Assembly: GCF_025244765.1 (NCBI RefSeq)
Contig: NZ_CP104209.1
Location: 248,001-312,000 of the forward strand
Source of the DNA: Empedobacter stercoris
GTDB taxonomy: Bacteria > Bacteroidota > Bacteroidia > Flavobacteriales > Weeksellaceae
Length of the DNA: 64,000 bases
Direction of reading: 5' to 3'
The number at the start of each line of letters is the position of its first letter. Positions within the stretch are counted from its first letter, which is position 1. Below, one piece after another: positions 9,999 to 17,410 of this stretch. The notes beneath the pieces were generated by a model. That model was not told where the DNA came from and made no database searches. It saw only the letters and a program-made list of their open reading frames with translations. The position numbers were made by a program, and so were the translations under genes.

Positions 9999-10128
9999 GG
10001 CATTAAAACTCTCACGTTAAGAAAATGTTTGAATGCAACGTTAAAAAGGTTTTAGCCCGTAGGGTTTTTAAAATCTTTAGTGGAATGAGAACATTTTTAG
10101 TAGAGAGGTTTACAGCCTTGACTTTTTT
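9999..10128 (+). repeat. Interspersed repeat unit U3, copy 1
   Basis: A roughly 130-bp unit starting GGCATTAAAACTCTCACGTT and ending in CTTGACTTTTTT. It recurs at 10650-10778 and 11143-11271 with scattered differences. Similarity with copy 3 extends upstream to about 9863, including small hairpins such as CGTCA...TGACG and ACGTTT...AAACGT. Confidence 0.85.
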
Positions 10129-10149
10129 GTTTCGTTTTTGTGTCAAGAC

Positions 10150-10218
10150 AAAAATGAAAATAAGATTCTTCGACAAACCCAGAATGAATCTAAATAAATC
10201 GTCAAGCTGAATTCATTT
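10150..10218 (+). repeat. 69-bp repeat unit U2, copy 1
   Basis: By my reading identical to 10946-11014. It contains GATTCTTCGACAAACCCAGA, whose reverse complement resembles the TCATTCTG...GAAGAATC intergenic repeats common in Flavobacteriia. Confidence 0.85.
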
Positions 10219-10267
10219 AAAAACAATAATAACTCATGAATAAAAATGAACATATAATTATTAATCA

Positions 10268-10295
10268 ACTTGTAACAATTTTACCTAAGCTCCAC
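10268..10295 (+). repeat. 28-bp inverted repeat, partner at window start
   Basis: A perfect reverse complement of positions 1-28. It runs into unit U1, which starts at 10283. Confidence 0.9.
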
Positions 10296-10357
10296 TGGAG
10301 CTTCTCCTCTTAATCTCAAATTTTTAATTTCAAATGTTTTTGTGTCAAGACTTCCCC
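10283..10357 (+). repeat. 75-bp repeat unit U1, copy 1
   Basis: By my reading identical to 10824-10898. It starts with the hairpin AGCTCCA-C-TGGAGCT and ends GTGTCAAGACTTCCCC. A shorter variant with a related but different palindrome (GAGCCACACCGTGACTC) lies at about 10430-10470. Confidence 0.88.
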
Positions 10358-10578
10358 GAAGGGCATATGAATACCGACAATAAAAATAGATAAGTAATGA
10401 ATAAAAAAATGAAAGTAAGAAATAAGTATTACCTGAGCCACACCGTGACTCCTCCTCTTAATCTCAAATGTTTTTTTGGATGCTCTTACCCGAAGGGCAT
10501 ATGAATACCGACAATAAAAATACATAAGCTATGAATAAAAAATGAAAAGAAGATTTCATAAAATGACATATTGAATGC

Positions 10579-10607
10579 GATTCTGCACTTCGAGTGCCTC
10601 AGTGCCC
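10579..10607 (+). repeat. 29-bp direct repeat, partner at 405-433
   Basis: Exact second copy of the segment at 405-433, in the same orientation. Confidence 0.9.
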
Positions 10608-10649
10608 GTATTAAAAGTGAATCTGAATATTGAAAAAGAATAAAGAACT

Positions 10650-10778
10650 GGCATTAAAACTCTCACGTTAAGAAAATGGTTGAATGTAACGTTAAAAAGT
10701 TTTTAGCCCGTAGGGTTTGTAAAAAGTTTAGTGGAGTGAAATCATTTTTAGTAGAGAGGTTTACGGCCTTGACTTTTT
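10650..10778 (+). repeat. Interspersed repeat unit U3, copy 2
   Basis: Second copy of the 130-bp unit. Its end continues into a pairing CTTGACT...AGTCAAG at about 10769-10797. Confidence 0.85.
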
Positions 10779-10823
10779 GGTTACTTTTTAGTCAAGTAAA
10801 AAGTGACATTAATGAAAAGGAAT

Positions 10824-10898
10824 ACCTAAGCTCCACTGGAGCTTCTCCTCTTAATCTCAAATTTTTAATTTCAAATGTTTTTGTGTCAAGACTTCCCC
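10824..10898 (+). repeat. 75-bp repeat unit U1, copy 2
   Basis: Second copy of the unit at 10283-10357, lying 46 bp after U3 copy 2. Confidence 0.88.
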
Positions 10899-10945
10899 AA
10901 AGGGTACATGAATTCATTTAAAATAGAATTAACAAAAACATGAAT

Positions 10946-11014
10946 AAAAATGAAAATAAGATTCTTCGACAAACCCAGAATGAATCTAAATAAATCGTCA
11001 AGCTGAATTCATTT
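10946..11014 (+). repeat. 69-bp repeat unit U2, copy 2
   Basis: Second copy of the unit at 10150-10218. It runs directly into the third U3-type block. Confidence 0.85.
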
Positions 11015-11142
11015 CAGCTTCTTATTATCGTCAGTCAGAGTGGCGTTTACAAAACGTTGTATCGAAGACTTAGACGATAAATAACGAATGACAAAATCCA
11101 TTGTTAAAAGTGAATTTGAATTTAGAAAAAGAATAAAGAACT

Positions 11143-11271
11143 GGCATTAAAACTCTCACGTTAAAAAATGTTTGAATGTAGCGTTAAAAAGGTTTTAGCC
11201 CGTAGGGTTTTTAAAATCTTTAGTGAAATGAGATCATTTTTAGTAGAGAGGTTTACAGCCTTGACTTTTTT
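11143..11271 (+). repeat. Interspersed repeat unit U3, copy 3
   Basis: Third copy. Together with its upstream part (from about 11015) it parallels 9880-10128 over some 250 bp. Confidence 0.85.
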
Positions 11272-11462
11272 GATTACTTTTTTGCTCATTTCCCCGAAGA
11301 GCATATGAATTCAATATTCATAAAATAATATAGTTCATGAATAAAAAATGAAAAAAGAAGAGATTCTTCGACAACCCCAGAATCACAAAATCCATCACGA
11401 AAGAGAACGAAGAAATTAATAAGAAAAAACAAACAAACCTTACTTCAAAATTTTAATTTTGC

Positions 11463-11590
11463 TTACCACATTACCACATTACCACATTACCACATTACCA
11501 CATTACCACATTACCACATTACCACATTACCACATTACCACATTACCACATTACCACATTACCACATTACCGCATTACCACATTACCACA
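11463..11590 (+). repeat. 16-copy tandem array of the octamer TTACCACA
   Basis: Sixteen uninterrupted 8-bp units (128 bp). Fifteen are exact and one (11567-11574) reads TTACCGCA. It lies outside any gene, about 360 bp before the TPR/AraC-type regulator, and is the kind of array that changes length by slippage. Confidence 0.97.
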
Positions 11591-11603
11591 TACTCCCAAC
11601 ATC

Positions 11604-11669
11604 AAGGCAAGATGAAGGCAAGATGAAGGCAAGATGAAGGCAAGATAAAGGCAAGATGAAGGCAACATA
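11604..11669 (+). repeat. Tandem array of an 11-bp unit (AAGGCAAGATG), six copies
   Basis: Units start at 11604, 11615, 11626, 11637, 11648 and 11659. Four are exact, the fourth has one change and the sixth is degenerate. It lies 13 bp after the octamer array and 34 bp before a terminator hairpin. Confidence 0.92.
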
Positions 11670-11702
11670 GTGGCAGTAGAGTGGCAATAAAGTTGAGGTA
11701 AT

Positions 11703-11731
11703 AAAAAAGAGAAGTTTTACTTCTCTTTTTT
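11703..11731. terminator. Strong hairpin terminator
   Basis: A perfect 13-bp stem (AAAAAAGAGAAGT/ACTTCTCTTTTTT) with a 3-nt loop and T-run, able to work on either strand. No gene ends nearby, so it may insulate the downstream regulator from the repeat region or end an unrecognised transcript. Confidence 0.8.
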
Positions 11732-11737
11732 ATTCAT

Positions 11738-11760
11738 CATTTAAGTTTCTTTGAAGTAAT
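11738..11760 (+). repeat. 23-bp imperfect direct repeat, partner at 15384-15406
   Basis: CATTTAAGTTTC-T-TTGA-A-GTAAT matches 15384-15406 at 21 of 23 positions. The two copies bracket the TPR/AraC-type gene and the four-gene holin-like operon. Confidence 0.7.
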
Positions 11761-11949
11761 CGATTAGACTTATATACTCAAAGACACTCAAAACTAAAGA
11801 AATTCATAGAACAATAAAGATTACAACAGGTATATTTTATAAAAAGAATGTATAATTTATAAATTATACACTTTTAAACGATTAAGTACTTAATAAACGA
11901 TTTAATATTTAAAATAAAGTATTTTAGTAGTAATCAATAGATCTATATC

Positions 11950-13632
11950 ATGAAAAGAGTTGTAATTTACACATGCATACTCTTACTACTACCATTTATA
12001 TCAAAGGGTCATCAAATTGATTCTTTATCCTCAAAAGATAATACTTATTTAATCGAAAGATTGGATGCATTAATACAAGAAAAAAATCATCCAAATGCGA
12101 TGCTATATGTGCAAGCGTATATAAGAAATGCTAAAAAAGAAAAGGATAAGCTAAATTTGTTTTACGCCTATAAAGAAGGAATCTTTTTTTCAAAGGAATT
12201 AAATATTCAATTAGAATATGCAGATAGTGCAATAATTATTGCACGAAAATTAAAAAACAAAGAATTAGTTGCATCAGCTTTATTATCAAAAGGATTAGCC
12301 TATTACAAAGCAAAATATTATAGAGACGCGTTGCAAAATTACTTAAATGCTGATCAGGAGTTAAAATATTCAAAAGACCAGTATTTATTACATAAAGTAA
12401 CGTTTAACATGGCGATGATAAAAATAAAATTACATCAATATAACCAAGCAGAAGAATTGTTACTTAAATGTAAAACCTTTTTTAAATCAAAACCAGAGAA
12501 CAAAGATTACCAAGCCTATTTATTAAATACAATATATCAATTAGCATCTCTCCATCAAGAAGTTGGTAACAAAGCAAAAGCGAAAGAATTGAATCAATTA
12601 GGATTAAATAAAAGCAAACTTGAAAATAACGAATTTTTCCATAGATACTTTACGATAAATAAAGCAATTGATGAGTTTTTAAATGATCAATTTGTGACGT
12701 CTATTCAATTATTATCAACTAAAGAAGATATTTTAATAAAAACGAATGATTTTAATACACTAACCAAAATTTATTACTACAAAGCAAAGGCATTTGATAA
12801 ATTGAATAATCAACAACATAAAATAATATATTTTAACAAAATAGATAGTATTTTCAATGAATACAACTTCTTAGAAATTAAATATAGACCGATATACGAA
12901 AACATTTTAGAGGAAACATTGGTAGCTTCTGATACGAACAGACAACTATATGTAATCAATCAATTATTAAAAATGGATGAGTTAAATTATAAGCTAGATG
13001 CAGAAATGAGTCAAGTTGTATACAAAGAATATGACACAGTGCAATTGCTCAAATTAAAGGAAAAAATATTGAATAAGTCTCAAAAATTATATTACGTATT
13101 GGCAGCGTGTTTTACTGGAATAATAGTATTGATCGTAGGAATTGTAAAAACTAGAAATAAAAATAAACATTTAATCGAAAAGTACAATCTGTTTATTGAA
13201 GAATCTGCTCAATCAAGTTACACAGAACGGAGAATATCGATTAAAGATGAAGAGGATTTGAATAAAGAAGCATTTGAAAGTTTACTATTAAAATTTGAAG
13301 AATTTGAGCGGGACAGAGAATTTTTAAACCCTAATATAACAGTAGTAAGTTTGGCAAAATCATTTTCAACAAACACCACTTATTTATCAAAATGTGTCAA
13401 TCAGTACAAAGGAATTAATTTTCCTTCTTACATCAATCGGTTGAGAATAAAATTTATTACTGATTTATTACAAGAACAACCACAATACCTTAATTATAGT
13501 GTAGGGGCATTAGGAGAAATAGTAGGTTATATGAATCCAAGACAATTTTCAAATGTATTTTACAGTGAAACAGGTTTACGACCTTTAGATTTTATAAAAA
13601 TTCAAAAACAAAAAAATAACGAGAGTATATAA
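11950..13632 (+). CDS. TPR-containing membrane-bound AraC-type transcriptional regulator
   Basis: A 560-residue regulator of a Bacteroidota architecture. It has an N-terminal signal or anchor (MKRVVIYTCILLLLPFI), TPR-like helical repeats at about residues 60-330, one membrane helix at about 380-400 (YVLAACFTGIIVLIVGIV), and a C-terminal AraC-type double helix-turn-helix at about 455-555 (SLAKSFSTNTTYLSKCV; then PRQFSNVFYSETGLRPLDFI). The TPR part would face the periplasm and the DNA-binding part the cytoplasm, so it probably couples an envelope signal to transcription. It lies between the repeat region and the holin-like operon in the same direction (132-bp gap), which makes either flanking group a candidate target (inference). 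Confidence 0.9.
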   Translation: MKRVVIYTCILLLLPFISKGHQIDSLSSKDNTYLIERLDALIQEKNHPNAMLYVQAYIRNAKKEKDKLNLFYAYKEGIFFSKELNIQLEYADSAIIIARKLKNKELVASALLSKGLAYYKAKYYRDALQNYLNADQELKYSKDQYLLHKVTFNMAMIKIKLHQYNQAEELLLKCKTFFKSKPENKDYQAYLLNTIYQLASLHQEVGNKAKAKELNQLGLNKSKLENNEFFHRYFTINKAIDEFLNDQFVTSIQLLSTKEDILIKTNDFNTLTKIYYYKAKAFDKLNNQQHKIIYFNKIDSIFNEYNFLEIKYRPIYENILEETLVASDTNRQLYVINQLLKMDELNYKLDAEMSQVVYKEYDTVQLLKLKEKILNKSQKLYYVLAACFTGIIVLIVGIVKTRNKNKHLIEKYNLFIEESAQSSYTERRISIKDEEDLNKEAFESLLLKFEEFERDREFLNPNITVVSLAKSFSTNTTYLSKCVNQYKGINFPSYINRLRIKFITDLLQEQPQYLNYSVGALGEIVGYMNPRQFSNVFYSETGLRPLDFIKIQKQKNNESI

Positions 13633-13764
13633 TGGTTTATTAATGTAATTTATTGACATACAGGTGCTAAAAAAGACTTAGCTATTGCTTTAAACATATT
13701 GCTGTTGCAACTTTACAAAACCATTGCGCAATGGAGATCAATGTTTAATTTAAAATTTAAAAAA

Positions 13765-14520
13765 ATGGCAAAGCAAAAAGGCTTTTTAAAACTTAGAGGT
13801 TCAATCGGAGATTTAAACTTCTACAAATCAAAAGATGGTTATATGGTGAGAGAAAAAAGTTCTATAGACCGTAATACCATAATGAGTGATCCGCGTTTTC
13901 AGCGTACCAGAGAAAATATGCAAGAATTTAAGAATGCAGGTACTGCTGGAAAAACATTACGAAACGCATTCAATGCGATCATAAAAAATGCAAAAGACAG
14001 CAGATTATCCAGTCGTCTCACAAAAGTAATGCATGGTATCCTAAAAGAAGATACTACAAATGCTCGTGGACAAAGAAATGTACACAAAGGAAATCAATTA
14101 TTGATGAAAGGATTTGATTTTAATGCAGGGGCATCATGGTTAAAAACAGTCTTAATTCCGGTACAAGTAGAAATAGAGCGTATTTCTGGTGAAACAAAAT
14201 TTACATTAGAAGCATACAAACCCTTAGATGTGATAATAGCACCACAAGGAGCAACCAATTATCGTTTTGTAGCAGCTTCTACAGAGATAGATTTTGAGAA
14301 AAACGAATACATTACAAAAACATCGTATACAGATTATTATCCTTATGATGAGGTTGAAGTGAATGATGTAGAATTGTTGAACAATCTTTCTCCAAATTCA
14401 GAGCATACAATCGCTTTAGCAATTGGAATCGAATTCTATCAAGAGGTGAATACCGTTTTATATCCATTGAAAAATGGAAGTTTTAATGCGGCACATTTAA
14501 TCGAAATCAATTTACCATGA
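13765..14520 (+). CDS. Conserved Bacteroidota protein of unknown function, first gene of holin-like operon
   Basis: A 251-residue protein counted from the ATG at 13765. A longer frame opens upstream at 13699, but MAKQKGFLKLRGSIGDLNFY looks like the natural N-terminus. I recognise a recurring Bacteroidota family with the start K-x-K/R-G-x-I-G-x-L-x-F-Y and a VREK motif, but no assigned function. The N-terminal third is basic and helical; the C-terminal half is beta-rich. There is no signal peptide. Its stop overlaps the next start by 4 bp (ATGA), so it is translationally coupled to the DUF5675 gene. It could be cargo exported or released by the downstream proteins (inference). Confidence 0.8.
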   Translation: MAKQKGFLKLRGSIGDLNFYKSKDGYMVREKSSIDRNTIMSDPRFQRTRENMQEFKNAGTAGKTLRNAFNAIIKNAKDSRLSSRLTKVMHGILKEDTTNARGQRNVHKGNQLLMKGFDFNAGASWLKTVLIPVQVEIERISGETKFTLEAYKPLDVIIAPQGATNYRFVAASTEIDFEKNEYITKTSYTDYYPYDEVEVNDVELLNNLSPNSEHTIALAIGIEFYQEVNTVLYPLKNGSFNAAHLIEINLP

Positions 14521-14933
14521 CGACAATTGTAGTAGAACGAACGTATTATCCAAATGGTACAAATGGTAGCTTATTCCTTAACGATAAGTTTATTTGTTAT
14601 ACTATAGAGTTACCATGGAAAGAGAACGAACCACGCAATTCATGTATTCCAGAAGGATATTATGCAATCCAAAAGAGAAGCTCACCAAAATTTGGTCAAC
14701 ATTTTCTGATTGCAAATGTACCCAATCGTTCATTGATCTTAATTCATCCTGCCAATAATGCAAAAACAGAATTGAAGGGATGTATTGCTCCTGTAACAAA
14801 ATTAACAGGTGAAGGGAGAGGAGAGTTATCAAGAAAAGCATTTACAAAACTTAAAGCTTTAGTAAATGATAAACTTGATCGTAATCAAAAAGTAAATGTA
14901 AAGATTAAAAATAAAGAATATGACAATTCTTAA
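14517..14933 (+). CDS. DUF5675-family protein with L,D-transpeptidase-like His...GC motif
   Basis: A 138-residue protein resembling the DUF5675 family. The core ends in LILIHPANN (His77) and LKGCIAP (Cys89), an arrangement that recalls the His...Ser-His-Gly-Cys catalytic motif of YkuD L,D-transpeptidases. This motif parallel is my inference and would imply a cysteine enzyme acting on peptidoglycan peptides. There is no signal peptide, so export would need another route, for example the small membrane proteins encoded immediately downstream. The gene overlaps the preceding gene by 4 bp and the following one by 14 bp. Confidence 0.82.
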   Translation: MTTIVVERTYYPNGTNGSLFLNDKFICYTIELPWKENEPRNSCIPEGYYAIQKRSSPKFGQHFLIANVPNRSLILIHPANNAKTELKGCIAPVTKLTGEGRGELSRKAFTKLKALVNDKLDRNQKVNVKIKNKEYDNS

Positions 14934-15147
14934 TCGTTTTACAGCACCTACACCTAAATTGTTCCAACGAATACGAAATGTTGGATTAACCTTAGCTGCA
15001 ATTGGAGGTGTATTAATAGCTGCACCTATTGCATTACCAACAACAATTATAACAATAGGTGGTTACCTAACAGTTGCTGGTGGTGTTTTATCAGCAGTGA
15101 GTCAATTAACAGTAAACGACAAAAACTATAGTAATGATGATGAATAA
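14920..15147 (+). CDS. Small two-helix membrane protein, holin-like
   Basis: A 75-residue protein. It has a basic N-terminus (about 1-22), two hydrophobic segments (about 23-42 and 44-63) separated by a short PTTI turn, and an acidic tail (NDDE). This size and topology is typical of phage holins, but no specific holin family is recognisable. It overlaps the DUF5675 gene and the next gene by 14 bp each. Together the three resemble an endolysin/holin cassette. Confidence 0.78.
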   Translation: MTILNRFTAPTPKLFQRIRNVGLTLAAIGGVLIAAPIALPTTIITIGGYLTVAGGVLSAVSQLTVNDKNYSNDDE

Positions 15148-15322
15148 TAGTAATACATCGCTAATTGTTGGGACAATAGGAGGAACTGTGACAAGTTTGG
15201 TAGCGACCATTCAATGGGAACAACTTGTTTATACGATTTGTATGGGAATAGTTGGTGCAATTTGCAGTTATGGAACATCATATTTATTGCATAAGAAAAA
15301 CAACCCCTTCGACGAAGATTAA
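15134..15322 (+). CDS. Second small two-helix membrane protein
   Basis: A 62-residue protein with two Gly-rich hydrophobic segments (about 8-25 and 30-52) and a charged tail (HKKNNPFDED). ATG codons occur at 15134, 15137 and 15140. It overlaps the preceding holin-like gene and is the last of the four-gene overlapping chain. It may be a second holin or antiholin partner; this rests on size, topology and context only. Confidence 0.75.
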   Translation: MMMNNSNTSLIVGTIGGTVTSLVATIQWEQLVYTICMGIVGAICSYGTSYLLHKKNNPFDED

Positions 15323-15383
15323 GTGTATGATTAGAAATAAGATTTGGTAATCTTAATTTATTAATGTAAATTTTAACAACATT

Positions 15384-15406
15384 CATTTAAGTTTCATTGA
15401 GGTAAT
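15384..15406 (+). repeat. 23-bp imperfect direct repeat, partner at 11738-11760
   Basis: Second copy of the CATTTAAGTTTC... motif (21 of 23 identical), 17 bp before the start codon of the 59-residue gene. It could be a regulatory site or a scar of insertion. Confidence 0.7.
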
Positions 15407-15422
15407 ACTAATTATTACAGAA

Positions 15423-15602
15423 ATGAAAAATAACGAATTACAAAGAATGGTGATTTATCCAAAAGATGTATCAATTATTACGGGAAAGGGGTATAGGCAA
15501 AGTCTACGCTTACTCAATAGAGCCAAGCAGTTAATCGGAAAAGAAAAAAGTGACTTCCTTACATTTGACGAATTTTTGATTGCTTTTAAGATGAAATCGT
15601 AA
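15423..15602 (+). CDS. Small conserved protein, possible DNA-binding helix-turn-helix
   Basis: A 59-residue protein (MKNNELQRMVIYPKDVSIIT...). It resembles short Bacteroidota proteins with a pattern like Y-P-x-D-V-x-x-I-T-G-K-G-x-R-Q-x-x-R-L followed by a FLTFDEF segment, where an initial helix pair and a basic recognition-like helix (YRQSLRLLNRAKQL) suggest a small DNA-binding or adaptor domain. It is 100 bp downstream of the holin-like operon in the same direction and is followed by a strong terminator, which supports a real transcription unit end. Specific function unknown. Confidence 0.72.
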   Translation: MKNNELQRMVIYPKDVSIITGKGYRQSLRLLNRAKQLIGKEKSDFLTFDEFLIAFKMKS

Positions 15603-15612
15603 AACCAAAAAA

Positions 15613-15649
15613 TGAAAAAGGTTCTCAATTAAAAATTGAAAACCTTTTT
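15613..15649. terminator. Bidirectional terminator between the 59-residue gene and mnmE
   Basis: A 17-bp stem with one mismatch and a 3-nt loop (GAAAAAGGTT.../...AACCTTTTTC), lying between convergent genes. Confidence 0.85.
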
Positions 15650-15675
15650 CTATATTATATAATTTCTAATAAGTA

Positions 15676-17073
15676 TTATTTGCCAATGCAAAACTTGCCA
15701 AATATCGTCCCAAGAATATCTTGGTCAACATCTATTTCTCCTGTAATATGACCTAAATAAGTTAAGGCTTCACGAATATCCATGGCTAATAAATCGCCAG
15801 GAAGTCCCATGTCCATACCTTGTTTTATTTTTCCGATTTGTGAAAGTGTATTTTGCAGTGCTTCTAAGTGACGCGAATTGGTTACAATCGTGTCATCTTG
15901 ATTGCTTCCTTTTAATTTGATTTGATGGATCAAATTTTCTTTTAAAGCCTCGATATTGTAGTGGTCTTTTGCCGAAATTTCTAAATGTACAACATCTTTA
16001 AACTCCTGTTTGATAGCATCAGAAATGGATGATTCGTTATTGTTTACATCTATTTTATTCGCTACATTAAACAAAATTTTACCACGTCGTTGCAAATCAT
16101 CTAATTGATTGGCAATTTGGTTATCTGCTGTAATATTCGCGTCATACAAATAAATGATAATTGTTGCATTGTCAATTTTTTCAAATGTTTTTTCTATTCC
16201 AATACGTTCGATACTGTCACCAGCTTCACGAATCCCTGCGGTATCAATGAAACGAAATCCAACACCGTCAATATAAATAGTTTCCTCGATTGTATCTCGT
16301 GTTGTTCCTTCAATGTCCGAAACAATGGCACGTTCTTCGTTTAATAAAGCATTCAACAAAGTAGATTTACCTGCATTGGGTGCTCCGACAATAGCAACAG
16401 GAACTCCATTTTTAATCACATTTCCAAATGCAAAAGAATCAGCTAAACGTTTAAGAATCGATTGTAATTGGTTTAATAAATTATAAAATTGCGATCGATC
16501 TGCAAATTCGACGTCTTCTTCAGAAAAATCCAACTCCAATTCCATCAAAGCAGCAAAGTTGATCATCTGTTCTCTCAAATCTTTGATTTGATTCGAGAAA
16601 CCACCACGCATTTGTTTGATGGCAATTTCGTGTGATGCTTTCGAGTCCGAAGCAATCAAATCGGCCACAGCTTCTGCTTGTGTTAAATCCATTTTGCCGT
16701 TCCAAAAAGCGCGGAATGTATATTCTCCTGGATTGGCATTACGAATGCCAATTTTATTTAATAGTTCTAATACTTTTTGTTGGATATAAATTGAGCCATG
16801 TGTCGAAATTTCGACAACATCTTCACCTGTATAAGAATGCGGATTTTTGAAAATAGAAAATAGCGCTTCATCAACAATGGTATCGCCGTCCATCACATAA
16901 CCCAAATGTATAGTATGAGAAGAAGCTTCATTCAAAGATTTAGTAGCATTAAATTTTGATTGATAAATCTGAGCAACTTTAGAAATTGCTTCTGGTCCAG
17001 AAATACGAATAACCGCTATAGCGCCCATTCCATTGGCTGTTGCCAATGCACAAATTGTATCGTTGTTTAGCAT
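15676..17073 (-). CDS. mnmE: tRNA uridine-5-carboxymethylaminomethyl(34) synthesis GTPase MnmE
   Basis: MnmE (TrmE) acts with MnmG to install the (carboxymethyl)aminomethyl group on U34 of certain tRNAs. The 465-residue protein has the N-terminal tetrahydrofolate-binding domain (about 1-120), helical regions flanking an inserted GTPase domain with P-loop GAPNAGKS (230-237) and DTAGIRE, and the diagnostic C-terminal FCIGK whose Cys is functionally important. Normal length. It converges with the small plus-strand gene and shares its terminator. Confidence 0.98.
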   Translation of the reverse strand: MLNNDTICALATANGMGAIAVIRISGPEAISKVAQIYQSKFNATKSLNEASSHTIHLGYVMDGDTIVDEALFSIFKNPHSYTGEDVVEISTHGSIYIQQKVLELLNKIGIRNANPGEYTFRAFWNGKMDLTQAEAVADLIASDSKASHEIAIKQMRGGFSNQIKDLREQMINFAALMELELDFSEEDVEFADRSQFYNLLNQLQSILKRLADSFAFGNVIKNGVPVAIVGAPNAGKSTLLNALLNEERAIVSDIEGTTRDTIEETIYIDGVGFRFIDTAGIREAGDSIERIGIEKTFEKIDNATIIIYLYDANITADNQIANQLDDLQRRGKILFNVANKIDVNNNESSISDAIKQEFKDVVHLEISAKDHYNIEALKENLIHQIKLKGSNQDDTIVTNSRHLEALQNTLSQIGKIKQGMDMGLPGDLLAMDIREALTYLGHITGEIDVDQDILGTIFGKFCIGK

Positions 17074-17410
17074 ATTGCAAATTTACAATTTTATTGGGAG
17101 AGATGAAATTATTTGACAAATCTTAATAAAAAGTTAAAATATGATTTTTAAATCATTTTAAATAAGTGTTAACGTTATAAAAAAAACAATATATTAGAGT
17201 GTTTTTAATGGTGTTAACATTTATTTATGTTAATATTTTCTTATGATATTTCTTTCAAATGATTAAATTTGAATGCCCATACCTTATGAAAATTCAATTA
17301 GAAATAATTGAATTTTTGGAACTAATATTTACAATTATTACTTAATCAATAAATGATTTAGTGAAATATCTTATAAAATCAGCAGTAATAACCATTACTG
17401 CTGATTTTTT
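17074..17410. other. AT-rich intergenic region with two hairpins
   Basis: Upstream of mnmE and downstream of the SIMPL gene, so it holds the mnmE promoter on the minus strand. On the plus strand a TAAATTTG box (17264-17271) precedes a 12-bp hairpin with GAAA loop (17289-17316) and a strong terminator (17375-17408). This layout could encode a small RNA of about 130 nt, but no conservation can be judged here. Confidence 0.4.
17375..17408. terminator. Terminator hairpin with plus-strand T-run
   Basis: A 15-bp perfect stem (AAAATCAGCAGTAAT/ATTACTGCTGATTTT) with a 4-nt loop. It lies 2 bp past the SIMPL stop codon and would end that minus-strand transcript, but the long T-run is on the plus strand. 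Confidence 0.8.

Larger units (their letters stand above)
9716..11949. other. Repeat-rich intergenic region without genes
   Basis: About 2.2 kb without a credible gene. It consists of a mosaic of repeated units (9.86-11.4 kb), two short tandem arrays (11463-11590 and 11604-11669), a strong hairpin terminator (11703-11731) and the promoter region of the TPR/AraC-type gene. The small open frames at 10025-10210, 10316-10525 and 10676-10921 fall inside repeat copies and are not treated as genes. Confidence 0.8.

Noticed and set aside
10025-10921. Short open frames at 10025-10210, 10316-10525 and 10676-10921
   Set aside because: They lie inside copies of interspersed repeats; the similarity between them is repeat similarity, and their sequence shows no protein-like features.
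11463-11669. Tandem arrays as a CRISPR-like locus
   Set aside because: Units are 8 and 11 bp without spacers, and no cas gene is present.
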